From contig CP136069.1 in assembly GCA_032622095.1 (NCBI GenBank), positions 49,214,760 through 49,278,759 on the forward strand: 64,000 nt of DNA, read 5' to 3'. Position numbers and translations under genes: made by a program. This DNA comes from Siphonodentalium dalli. Taxonomy: Eukaryota; Mollusca; Scaphopoda; Gadilida; Siphonodentaliidae. The notes beneath the pieces were generated by a model. That model saw only the letters and a list, made by a program, of their open reading frames with translations. It did not search any database and had not been told where the DNA came from. Below, one piece after another: positions 54,830 through 64,000 of the stretch; within the stretch, counting starts at the first letter, position 1; the number at the start of each line of letters is the position of its first letter.

Positions 54830-55919
54830 CCAGTTATAGGGTAGTTCTATATCGTCGTTCATGTGGGATACCAGAAATGCTTTTTTTCTACACCGATCGC
54901 GCCGTCTAATTTCGAATCGAATGCGACTGTCGAACCATGGCTTATCGTTCGGCCTTATGGTTGCTGTGTAGTGGGGGACATGTTTATCTATTGTATTTTG
55001 TAGGATATTTTCAAACATGGTTACATTTTCTTCAATTGGGACGCTACTAGCGAGTACGTTTTTCCACTCAACTGACGAGAAGAAGCGGTTCATTTTCAAA
55101 ATGGGCGAGTTTGTAATTCCAAATGTGCGCTTAGTTGAGGGTATAATTCCGTAGTCGCACGATATAGTGACATACATTGCTTGGTGATCTGACACTCCGG
55201 GGTCTAATACGTCTGCATCAAATACGTCAATAGTTTCAGATACTATGATGGGGTCTAATAGAGAACTGCTTGTATGGAAAATGCGTGTAGGTTTGTCGAT
55301 TACATTTTTCATGGAAAAAAAAGTCGATTGTGGATTGTAGTACACTTCCAGGATACACCAAGTCACAGTTGAAATCGCCTACTATGATTACTGAACTGTT
55401 GATGAGTAATGCCGTGGTAATGCTTGTTTCCATATCCTTCCAGAAAGAAGAGTCTTTGTAGTCAGAACGGTAAGTGATACAAATTAGAAAATAAGAGCGT
55501 TTCTTTCTAACATTGAACCACATAACAGTCACCATTCTCTAATTATGTACATCGACTGTATAATAAGTTATCAGAAAAATAAGTACATAATCCAACATCG
55601 GAGCTATTTCGGTCGCGCCGTATTGGTCCAGAATAACTATCTGGTTCTAACGTAGACAACTCAACTTTAGAGTCAAGGTGAGTTTCCGAAAAAAACATAG
55701 ACTATCATAGGTCTCAAGTATATGAGATATCGATTTGACTTTATTGCGGATGCTTCTTATGTTATAATAAAACATATTTAGTTGGTTTATAGTTGTACTG
55801 AATTCCCGAGCGGGGCCAGGGTGGAGGTGAACATCACAACACAGTGCTATCAACAGTGATAATATTAGTATTATTTTAACGTCCGTCCGCGGAAGTGTAT
55901 AGATACACTTACCGGACAT
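54830..55919 (-). pseudogene. Endonuclease (EEP/APE-type) domain of the non-LTR element
   Basis: The first frame (55,919-55,647) begins MSGKC and contains CCDVHLHPGP, followed by LNMFYYNIRSIRNKV, the start of the APE-type endonuclease. Catalytic-type blocks VGDFNCDL and SDHQ lie in later frames. At least two frameshifts separate them. The enzyme would nick target DNA to prime reverse transcription. Confidence 0.78.
55812..55835 (-). other. Degenerate 2A-like peptide at the start of the endonuclease frame
   Basis: DVHLHPGP matches the D-V/I-E-x-N-P-G-P pattern except E to H and N to H. In some non-LTR elements, an N-terminal 2A sequence drives ribosome skipping or targeting. Here it is preceded by a hydrophobic stretch (IILILSLLIAL). 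Confidence 0.5.
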
Positions 55920-55983
55920 ATTGGATTATCTCTCCTGGATCGGAGGCTAGATTGGATTCCTTTGGAATTAAAGGTTTCGATTC

Positions 55984-56470
55984 TTACTCGATACTCTTGT
56001 AGTGATATGCCCATTTATCGGTGATCTGCGTATTTATGAGACTAATAATACACATAAGAGAATCACAATTCCAATGGTGTACCTCCAAATTGTGAATATT
56101 TGGATGGCGTCGCAGCAGGCAGCGAGGGTTTGCTGGAGACGGGTTAGGGAAGAATTGTTGACAAATGACAATGTTAGGGGCGAAATAACAAAACCGAAAG
56201 CAAGTGTCAGCTATAATCGGTTCTATGGGATATTTTGGGCTGGTGCTGGATCTTAAAGATAGTAGAATTTGGGTTCTGCGACAAGGTATCGAAATGAATA
56301 TCAGTCTCAACGGGTTGGTGACTACAATGACAGTAATGTGGAAACATTAATTCAGATGATGTATAAACGTGATTGTAGAGTGCGAATGATTGTTGTTTTG
56401 TGCATGCGGGTCGACTACCGGGTTGACATATATCGTTGGTATGGTTCATTTGCTTTGATTCAATTGTGAG
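55984..56470. other. No gene recognised
   Basis: A short non-coding stretch; open frames are not family-supported. Confidence 0.4.
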
Positions 56471-56474
56471 CATA

Positions 56475-56670
56475 ATATACATATTATATATACACACAAA
56501 TACATACACCCATGCATATACATATATACACATATGCATATATACATATATGCATATATACATACATATATATGCACAAGTGCATGCATCTGCGTGCACA
56601 CACATACATACACACCCTTACATATACATACATGTGCACACATATACACACATAAATATACATATCAATA
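56475..56670. repeat. TA/CA-rich microsatellite
   Basis: Irregular TATACACATATGCATATA-type repeats. Long frames over it (His/Tyr/Ile/Cys-rich) are artefacts. Confidence 0.85.
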
Positions 56671-57284
56671 CAAAGCCAGACCGCAACAAAAATAATCTAA
56701 GATGCATTTACGTGTCCAACCAGCCAGTTAATGCGATAAATATAATATCATTATTGTTCTTTCTGTGTCGACAGAAAATATTAAGAATTAAACGCTACAT
56801 ACAATTACATACACTAATTGAGAGTCGACCAGGCATGAATGGAAAATTCAATTTGGACCAATGTGTAGAATCTATCGGGTGATACGTCTTTTTTAAATCT
56901 GCTGTTTTAAAACGCTATCGTATCTCAACAACGAGCTGGCGAAGTCTAGTATGGACACTGAATACATGTTTAAATAATGTTTGCATGGTCAATGACTATA
57001 TGTCTTCACCCAACGAGTAAGATTATGTGGTGTTGCTTGGTCCGTGTAACGGAAGAGTTACAAAAGTCTGCAGATCGTATAGAGCTGCACGTGTGTCGTG
57101 ATTCTCTTCACAGTATCGTTCCAATGTCTGACAAATATGACACCGTCCATTTTCCATGTACCTTTGATCTTCTCGTTTTTACGATTGGACGGCAACTAGC
57201 GGCTATACCTGACCACCTGTTCGTTAGGTGTTCGTAAACAAATATACGTGTTGCCTGTCTTGTGAGAATAGGCCTACATGTATA

Positions 57285-57446
57285 CGGTTCTTGTAAAATC
57301 GCCTGCGGGCACGATAACTGGTAAACCTCTGGGTCACCAGAGCGGTGGGACCGGTCTATATGTTCCTCCGTGAGGTTCACTCCAATCTCCACGGCGAGAT
57401 TAGTTGGTCGGTGTTCTCGGCGTCCTTCTCCTTGATTCCTGGTCCA
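57285..57446 (-). pseudogene. Possible non-LTR ORF1 fragment (RRM-like)
   Basis: The frame contains EIGVNLTEEHIDRSHRSGDP, which recalls the I-x-R-x-H-R signature of L1-type ORF1 proteins; a PVIVP-like strand follows in another frame. It is short and broken. Confidence 0.3.
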
Positions 57447-57549
57447 GAAAGGAGGTCCGCATTTGGTACTATTTAGTATCATCGAATAGCTCCATCGTAT
57501 ACTAGGTCTGTAGAGTAATGCACCCCTATCCCTTATCTTATTCAAGGGA

Positions 57550-58449
57550 CGTGATGTTACATACTAAATACATCTATCTTAACATATGGAGGGGAAGACA
57601 AGAATATAATTGAACTGTAGTGACCTCAACCAAATTACCAAGGTCATACTTAGAGAGGCCACGACCTATGAACCATGCGAACATTTACACAAAGAGAAAG
57701 TCTTATATAACAACTTCAGTTCACCCATCACCCATCGGTCAGGACAGTCAAAGGATGATACTAATGACCGCTATAAGTCATTAGCGTATATATAAACCAA
57801 ATATTAATCTACTCGTAAATTAGTTTCGGCTCATCCGACAATTGGCAGATGCCAACATGGGATCGCTAATTAATAAGCGACGCCTTCGTTCGTTCTATGA
57901 CATCTAAGATGATTCACCATTATGTATCATTTACCATCACTTGCTGCTTACCACATGATGTCAGAGATGAATAAAATTTATACAGAGAACAGTATTATTC
58001 CTTCACATAGATGAAATGGTACCGTGATGTAGTTCTGCTAAGCACGACACAACGAAGTCCTAACGATCACAGCCAACAAAGAGAAACATTTATGAATTGC
58101 TTACGAAGATCGCAGCCAAAAGAAGAGAAACATTTATAAATTGCTTATTGAAGACCAGAAGAGACAGAATAGAAAGAAGAAGAAAAAGAAGAAAGACGCC
58201 AGACGACATACTCATCTGCAGCATAATCGAAGACAAGAACAAAATAGACAATTTGAACTCGACAGTTGTGACAGTCAGTTTATTCATAGGATTTGGTGAG
58301 TCAAACTTTTTCATTTTTGCCAGATGTGCGTTTTCACACCTTGTTAGAGGCTTGATAAGTATTAACACCCATTTGCACCCTAAATTTGTCGCGTGGTATG
58401 GCCCTTGTCCCCAAACAATTTTCAAACCAAACAGATTTAATTAACTTTC
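57550..58449 (+). other. Probable 5' LTR/leader area of the Gypsy element
   Basis: A TATA-like GTATATATAAAC at about 57,783 and AATAAA at 57,972 could be U3 and R signals. An imperfect duplication of GAGAAACATTTAT(G/A)AATTGCTTA is at about 58,081 and 58,125. LTR borders cannot be set because the 3' LTR is outside the window. Confidence 0.35.
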
Positions 58450-58665
58450 ATGCAACCACCGCCACCCGAATCCGTGGAATATTCTAATCAAGATAGTTTA
58501 TTTATTCGATCTTTCAATATGGAACGAGAATGCCACCTACACGCGGCCAGTAATTCAAACATGCACAACATAAATATACCAAATCCATCCTTTCAAATTC
58601 CGAGCACGCAGGACACCCAGAATACCCTCATCCCTTAATTAACGCGATAAATAGGTCCATTTAAC

Positions 58666-59652
58666 ATGATAATGCGTGAGACTTCCGCTGCCACCCATTC
58701 ACAGGCCACAGTATCTGCTATAATAGGTATGAACGCAATGGTTAGATCATTTGATGGTAAACCATCAGAATTTTCCAATTGGATGCACGAAATAGATAAA
58801 TATTCTTCGACACTTGGTGCAGAGGATGAAAGAATCATTAAAATAGCGGCCCAGACAAGTCTTTCATCTGTTTCCGAATTCGTGCAGCGATATATCAATG
58901 ACAATACGGTTAACGGCACACTGAAGGTCACATGGCCTGATTGGAAAACACAGTTGCGATCTCGCTTCAGCGCAATCAGTGACGCTCCACAGACTTTGGC
59001 CATGTTGAGAACATTAAAACAAACACATCAGGAAACAATACCTATGTTTGCAGAGACAATTCGCTCACTCGCAAACACTGCCTTTATTGATGAAATAAAT
59101 ACACGGGCGGTACAAATACAATTGGTAACATTTTTAGCGGATGGCATACGCGATGACCACATAAAATATACCTTAATTAAAGATGATCCCACGTCTCTTG
59201 ACCGTGCTACAGAGATCGTAATGAAAGAAATGAACATTAAACAGAGGTTCAAACTTCGCTATGGTGATAGAACATCTAGGTCAAATGAACAACACCAAAT
59301 TCACGACTCCTTCCCACAACCCATGGAAGTTGATCATTTTAGGCGCCGTCCCATATTATGGAGACCGCGCAATATTATATCTAATAGCTCTGCAACTAAC
59401 AAACCAGTGCACCGCGCAAATCATCACCCAAATTCCCCATTCAGAATGCCATCCAATTTTCAGAATACTAACTTTAATAAACAAAGCAATTACATACGCC
59501 AGGATCGAGTAAACAATATAGACTACAACTCGAACCGGCCAAACTCAAATAAAATGAAACGCCAGTTTTGCACACTATGTAAGATGAACAACCACGATAT
59601 ACGAAATTGCCAAAGCCGCATCGCCAATAACAAACAATATTTAAACATGTAA
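58666..59652 (+). CDS. gag: gag polyprotein with CCHC zinc knuckle
   Basis: A Gag of 328 residues. The capsid-like part (about residues 20-200) has FSNWMHEIDKY and WPDWKTQLRSRFS, with many alpha-helical blocks. The C-terminus is Asn/Arg/Pro-rich and closes with a zinc knuckle CTLCKMNNHDIRNC (CX2CX4HX4C). It packages RNA. The upstream in-frame stretch (58450-58638) could be an older N-terminus now cut off by two stops (58636-58638, 58648-58650). Confidence 0.85.
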   Translation: MIMRETSAATHSQATVSAIIGMNAMVRSFDGKPSEFSNWMHEIDKYSSTLGAEDERIIKIAAQTSLSSVSEFVQRYINDNTVNGTLKVTWPDWKTQLRSRFSAISDAPQTLAMLRTLKQTHQETIPMFAETIRSLANTAFIDEINTRAVQIQLVTFLADGIRDDHIKYTLIKDDPTSLDRATEIVMKEMNIKQRFKLRYGDRTSRSNEQHQIHDSFPQPMEVDHFRRRPILWRPRNIISNSSATNKPVHRANHHPNSPFRMPSNFQNTNFNKQSNYIRQDRVNNIDYNSNRPNSNKMKRQFCTLCKMNNHDIRNCQSRIANNKQYLNM

Positions 59653-59654
59653 GA

Positions 59655-60014
59655 ATGTCCTTGAAGAAGCCTCAAGGACATTCTAAAAATCATAATCGTC
59701 ATCATAATACATCATATCAGAGCGCGAGATACCAAACTAAAGCCTTATTCAAGACACCCTCAAAATATATGACCATAAATAGATTTGCACCTAATTACCA
59801 AAACCAAAATAGTCATGCAAGTAAACCAGTCACTGGTACCCTAAACACCAGAGTAGCACGTGTTACTACAAAAGAACAGAGACCTCGTTCAGACCAGGCC
59901 AATAAATCGAAACCTAATACATCTTATCATGCTGATACGAGCATGAACAAACACGTGCATTCCCCAATGATAAATATAAATCCCGCTGGTCAGGTTAGAA
60001 CAGATATGAATTAA
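59655..60014 (+). CDS. Gag-pol junction frame, low complexity
   Basis: A 119-residue frame rich in Asn, His, Lys, Ser and Thr with no motif. It starts 2 bases after the gag stop in another frame, so it may be a spacer between gag and protease or a frame that leads into pol. Its end and the start of the protease frame are separated by about 40-150 bases of unrelated sequence. Confidence 0.45.
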   Translation: MSLKKPQGHSKNHNRHHNTSYQSARYQTKALFKTPSKYMTINRFAPNYQNQNSHASKPVTGTLNTRVARVTTKEQRPRSDQANKSKPNTSYHADTSMNKHVHSPMININPAGQVRTDMN

Positions 60015-60053
60015 CGATTACATAACACCGTTCCAAAACAAAAGACATTAATA

Positions 60054-61101
60054 GCGATGCAAAAATTCAAAATCAACACAACGAAAAGCTAATCGAAATA
60101 CAACACTTTACCAAAATAATAATAATGAGCCAAGTAAAAACTGTCAAAGTATAAATAACCATTCTGAACAGATGCAACTACATACATTATCTAAACTCAA
60201 GTACCACGCAGAAATCGCACAGGAACTGCAACAGCAAACGCCTTGTTCAACAATTATTAAAATTGGTAACCAACGCATAAGGGCATTACTTGACTCGGGT
60301 GCAAGTAGAAGTTGTCTAAAATACGACGTATATCGCTCCCTTCCAAATAAGCCACCATTACTAAAAGAAAAGATAATTCTGACCTCGGCAACAGGCCAAC
60401 ATATGCAAGTATACGGCAGTACACATTTGCCCTTCAAAATTGGATCAATGTCATTAGTACATAAATTCTTTATATTACCCAACCTAGCAAGATCAGCGAT
60501 TTTTGGTCGCGATTTTTTAACAGACAAACATGTAAGACTCTATTTCGACTTGAATGCATTTAGAATAAGTAACAAAACATTTCCCATGTTACAGGATTTA
60601 CATATAGCATCATTGCTACGTTCGCGGCAAGATATCAAATTACCACACCATTCATGTGCATTGGTAAACACAAAAATAATCTGTACACCAGACATGTATG
60701 AGACACCATATCTTGGAGTAAGTCAGGCCGATATCGGCATATTTAAGGACGAACCGAATGTATCCATTATGGACAGGATAGTTTCCGCATCAAAACGAGA
60801 TATACCGATACCGAATAATTCAGACTCATATATGTCTATATGTAAAGGTAATATAGTTGCAAAAACACATGGCCTAAGTTCAGACCAGATCTGCCAAACA
60901 AAGGCTAAGGTACCCACCATAAATAAAATGAATGATTCTCAAGAAGTATTTAGTATAGAAAATCAAACAAAGAACATATCTAAGGCTGGTCAGAAACCTT
61001 TCAAATTGGACGATATATGTGCCCCCGACCACCACAAAATTGAACTACTTGAATTGGTCTCCCAATATCAAGATGTGTTTACAACGATCCAAATAAGGTA
61101 G
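60054..61101 (+). CDS. pol: Retroviral-type aspartic protease and N-terminal pol region
   Basis: The frame is open from about 60,054. ALLDSGASRSCL (about residues 38-49 from ATG 60,172) is the D-S-G active site loop. AIFGRDFL is the second conserved part. The remainder is a linker that ends in QYQDVFTTI, the usual lead-in to RT. The frame closes at 61,099-61,101; the RT lead-in (GYCDKIVMSVDTKP) is in the next frame, so one base is lost or gained near 61,085. Confidence 0.85.
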
Positions 61102-61103
61102 GA

Positions 61104-62771
61104 TATTGCGATAAAATAGTCATGAGTGTTGACACCAAACCGGATGCAGAACCTATATTTTGCCATCCGTACCCTATTCCCTTACATAGACGCGAACACA
61201 TGGAAAAAGCACTTCAAAAATTATTGGATGCTGGTATTATAAAGAAAACTACAAACGCAAGATGGGCGTTTCCGACGATATTGATTAATAAATCAATTGA
61301 TTCTAATGGTAATCAAAATTATAGACTATGTGTAGACCTGAGAAGGCTGAATAAAATCACCGTCACATTACGATGGTAACTCCCCTCTTTTACCGAAGTT
61401 TCCAGCCGCCTCCAAAAATCCAAAGTTGTTTCTACAATCGACATTAGCCAAGCTTACCATGTTATCGGTGTTCTCAAAGAACATCAAGAAAAGTTAACTA
61501 TGATTCGGATTGTTTTCTTTCACAAGGGCCCCATTTGGCTATTGCAACTCGAGTGCGACGTTTTTGACATTAATCCATAAAGAATTGGAAGGGTTAAGTT
61601 TTGTTGATAGCTTCGCCGATGATTTAGTTTGTCACAGCGAAACGGAGGTCCTCCATAAACAGCACCTCAAAATAGTATTCGAACGACTCAGAGAGTATGG
61701 ATTAGTAGCACGATTAACAAAGTCCCAATTTTATATGAAAGAAGTAAAAATTTTAGGGCATATCGTATCACAAAATGGAACGCGCCCAGATCCTGCCAAA
61801 GTTAAAGCCATACAAGATGTGCCGGACCCAACATCAGTGAAAGAAGTCCATAGAGTATTAGAGATTTTCAATTTTTATCAGAACTATTGTAAAGATTTCT
61901 CTGACACTGCTGCATCATTAATTAAATTAACTGCTTGTTACGCAAAATTTGCATGGTCCGAAGAATGTCAAAATGCTTTTGATACACTAAAACAAAATTT
62001 AGTACCTACTCTGGCCTACCCCGATAGGAACAGGAAAATGATCTTATATTGCGATGCATCAATGCATTCAGTGGGGGGGGGTCATTAGTCCAGCCATACC
62101 CAGAAAACAAACTAGAAACTGATAACAAAACCCCGGAATTTCCAATTTGCTTTGTTAGCAAAAAGTTGAATCACTCTCAACGAAATTACAGTACAACAGA
62201 GCGCGAAGCACTCGCTATATAAGTATGTCAAAATAAACTCAATTTCTATCTAGAGGGATCGGACGTAGAAATACGAACAGATCATTTACCCCTAGTTTTT
62301 ATGTTTCAAAATACTCAGATGGCTAATAAACGTATTCAAAAATGGTTTATTGAAATTTCCGCATACAATCCAAAAAGTACTTATATACAAGGGTCTGAGA
62401 ATATCGCCGCTGACTTTTGTTCTCGAGTGGACCCGACAAACCATCAGAGTATGTCAGAGTGTTCAATGGAAAGCGAAGAGAAAACGCCATATGACATGAC
62501 GATCAACGACGGATCACTAAACATATTAGATTCACAGAAAATTAAAAATTATGTCAAGACAATAGGTAAACAAAAAGCGCATACGTTGCCCGACACTATA
62601 CTAATTTCCGAAAATGAACAATTAAATGTACCCACCAATATCGAAGAAATGCAGAAAGAGGACCATATTATTTCAGAGATAATTCGCATATTAAAATCCG
62701 ATAAACCACCCGAAAAGATAACAAAGCAATATATTGAAAGACGGAATTCTATACTATATGTCGGTCTTTAA
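61104..62771 (+). pseudogene. pol: Reverse transcriptase and RNase H, broken
   Basis: RT finger and palm blocks: HPYPIPLHRREHMEKAL, RLCVDLRRLNK, TIDISQAYHVI (motif A), FTRAPFGYCNSSATF, and FADDLVCH (motif C, FADD in place of YVDD). RNase H: LYCDAS then SKKLNHSQRNYSTTEREALA and IRTDHLPL. A stop lies at 61,377-61,379 in the RT, a shift is at about 61,500, a G-run shift at 62,082 and a stop at 62,219-62,221. The last part (62,301-62,771) contains the end of RNase H (KWFIEISAYNPKSTYIQG) and a linker. Confidence 0.86.
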
Positions 62772-64000
62772 TGAGCAAGCAACGGAACGCATTTATGTCC
62801 CAGAAAAGCTGACTAAGCAGATAATTTCTGAATATCATATCATCGGTCATTATGGCTCCCAACGAATGTACCATACCATACGTTTGCGATATTATTGGCC
62901 ACGAATGTTCCCAATGATAGTCAGTTTCACTAACAATTGCCACATTTGTAAACAAAGAAATCAAAACACTGCCCGAATTCCGAATCAAATGACGGATATA
63001 CCGAGCCGACCAGGGGAAATGATCGCAATAGATTTAATGGGAAAATTTAACCCACCCACAGCCAGCGGAAATTCCTACATTCTTACTGTCATAGATTTAT
63101 TCAGTTTACACAAAATGGCCTATGCGCTCCCCACAAAGCACGCGGAAGTGGTCGCTGAAAGACTTATGACCCAGTATTTCACCATATTTGGTTACCCCGC
63201 TTGTTTGGTGTCAGATAACGGAAGTGACGTATGCAGTGAAGTCTTCAAAATAATATCTAACTACTATGTGATCTAGCACCGCAAGACTTCGTTTTATGCA
63301 CCATTCAGTAATGGGTCAAGTGAAAGATCTCATCGCGACTACAACGGGATATTAGCCAAATTAATTGAAGGAAATCCAACATCATGGGACCTATTTCTCA
63401 ATTTTGCATCAGAAGCCATGAATGTTCATGTCTCAGCAACGACTCAATTTTCTCCATATTTTTTAACTTTCTGCAGACCGCCCCAAATCAATATTGACAA
63501 GATACTGACACCGCGACAAAAATACACAGGTGAATGCCTCATCCAACAGTTACTAGAGAAGCAGCACTTCGCATTTCAATTAGTTAAACAAAATATGAAA
63601 CAAGCAAAGACGAAACGAAACGAAAACAGTAAAGGCAAAATACCGGAATTTCCCATAGGTTCCCAGGTCTATGTTAAGAATAACAAACAAACCCATAAAC
63701 TAGGTATGAAATATGACCCATTTTGGTGATAATTAAACAAACAGGACTAGTTTCATATGTAATTCGCAATCAAATCACAGGCAGTTTATCTAAAAGTCAT
63801 GCCAAACATTTAAAATTAGCGACAACTAAATGGCATACACCACAATTACAGGAGAACCAGAAAGTTCGAAAAAGCAGATTTGTATTCCCACACAATTCAT
63901 CAACACAAAGCTCAGATGCTGACATATCGAGTAATAGTAACAATTCGGACACCGAAAATGAGAACCATGAGACAGCCCCTTTAACACAGTTAATACGACA
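62734..64000 (+). pseudogene. pol: Integrase, broken, continuing off the right edge
   Basis: The HHCC zinc finger is seen as HIIGHYG with CHICKQR. The catalytic core has IAIDLMG (first D) and LVSDNGSD (second D). The third residue E lies in NGSSERSHRD, beyond an in-frame TAG at 63,274-63,276. The frame then runs to 63,727-63,729 and, one base later, into a tail LVIIKQTGLVSYVIRNQITG-like segment that stays open to 64,000. The protein inserts cDNA into the genome. Confidence 0.85.

Larger units (their letters stand above)
53965..55919 (-). mobile_element. Non-LTR retrotransposon relic, minus strand, RT core missing
   Basis: From 5' to 3' (right to left): N-terminal EN start (55,919), EN VGDFNCDL (about 55,365) and SDHQAM (about 55,190), a linker (KPWFDSRIRFEIRRRDRCR), then directly the late RT region HRHLGVILQPNLDW (about 54,700) and a C-terminal tail GDRSTNILHCRLRNGC (about 54,090). 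RT motifs A to C including the YADD box are absent, so an internal deletion of several hundred codons has occurred near 54,820. Frames shift several times. The element is a Jockey/CR1-type relic. Confidence 0.82.
57550..64000 (+). mobile_element. Ty3/Gypsy-type LTR retrotransposon, decayed, right end outside window
   Basis: The order gag, PR, RT, RNase H, INT is the Gypsy order. Lesions: two stops just before gag, frame change after gag, frameshift near 61,085, stop at 61,377-61,379, frameshift near 61,500, shift at a G run at 62,082, stop at 62,219-62,221, shift near 62,755, stop at 63,274-63,276 and shift near 63,725. It is a dead copy of moderate age. The left border is approximate. Confidence 0.88.

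Noticed and set aside
56207-56882. His/Tyr/Cys-rich frames near 56.5 kb
   Set aside because: Produced by the TA/CA microsatellite on both strands.
58963-58976. CGCTTCAGCGCAAT inside the gag frame, similar to the mini-palindrome at 51 kb
   Set aside because: Only one partial copy within a coding sequence with no flank similarity; treated as chance.

Overview
The window looks like nuclear DNA of an invertebrate animal, most likely a lophotrochozoan such as a mollusc; that assignment is an inference. The DNA is AT-rich and crowded with transposon relics, foldback elements and microsatellites. Its one recognisable host gene is a widely spaced multi-exon C-type lectin domain (CTLD) gene with canonical GT-AG introns.

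Region 1 (1 to about 14.6 kb) is most of a Polinton/Maverick, a large virus-like DNA transposon. The left end lies outside the window. On the + strand is protein-primed DNA polymerase B, with one spliced intron and one frameshift. A convergent hypothetical gene, a very GC-rich minisatellite, a tandem PC4-like gene and a TATA-binding-protein (TBP) homologue follow. A compact minus-strand block then reads, in transcription order: packaging ATPase, two small proteins, retroviral-type integrase with chromodomain, a membrane-anchored protein with a PC4-like domain, penton-like minor capsid, a small basic protein, hexon-like major capsid and adenain-type protease. Polymerase, minor capsid and ATPase each carry a frameshift and the integrase an amber stop, so this copy is dead. 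The protease, major capsid, TBP and PC4 frames are still open. TBP together with PC4-type factors in a Polinton suggests a self-encoded promoter-recognition module and is the most interesting content here.

Region 2 (14.6-49 kb) is low-complexity DNA followed by the lectin locus on the + strand. A probable CTLD tail ending in a stop (17.1-17.4 kb) comes first, then a possible signal-peptide exon (17.57 kb). Ten exons follow, encoding four consecutive CTLDs with fully consistent intron phases and a stop at 48,890. The introns hold a piggyBac-type MITE, a mariner-type MITE, a palindromic repeat family, long inverted-repeat elements and a 1.9 kb minisatellite made of reiterated exon/intron junctions. 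They also hold a foldback element built on CTCGAGATCTCGAG palindromes.

Region 3 (49-58 kb) is repeat-rich. It contains Helitron-like and tandem repeats, an 840 bp tandem duplication studded with small palindromes, and two non-LTR retrotransposon relics joined tail to tail.

Region 4 (58-64 kb) is a decayed Ty3/Gypsy-type LTR retrotransposon in the order gag, protease, RT, RNase H, integrase, running off the right edge.
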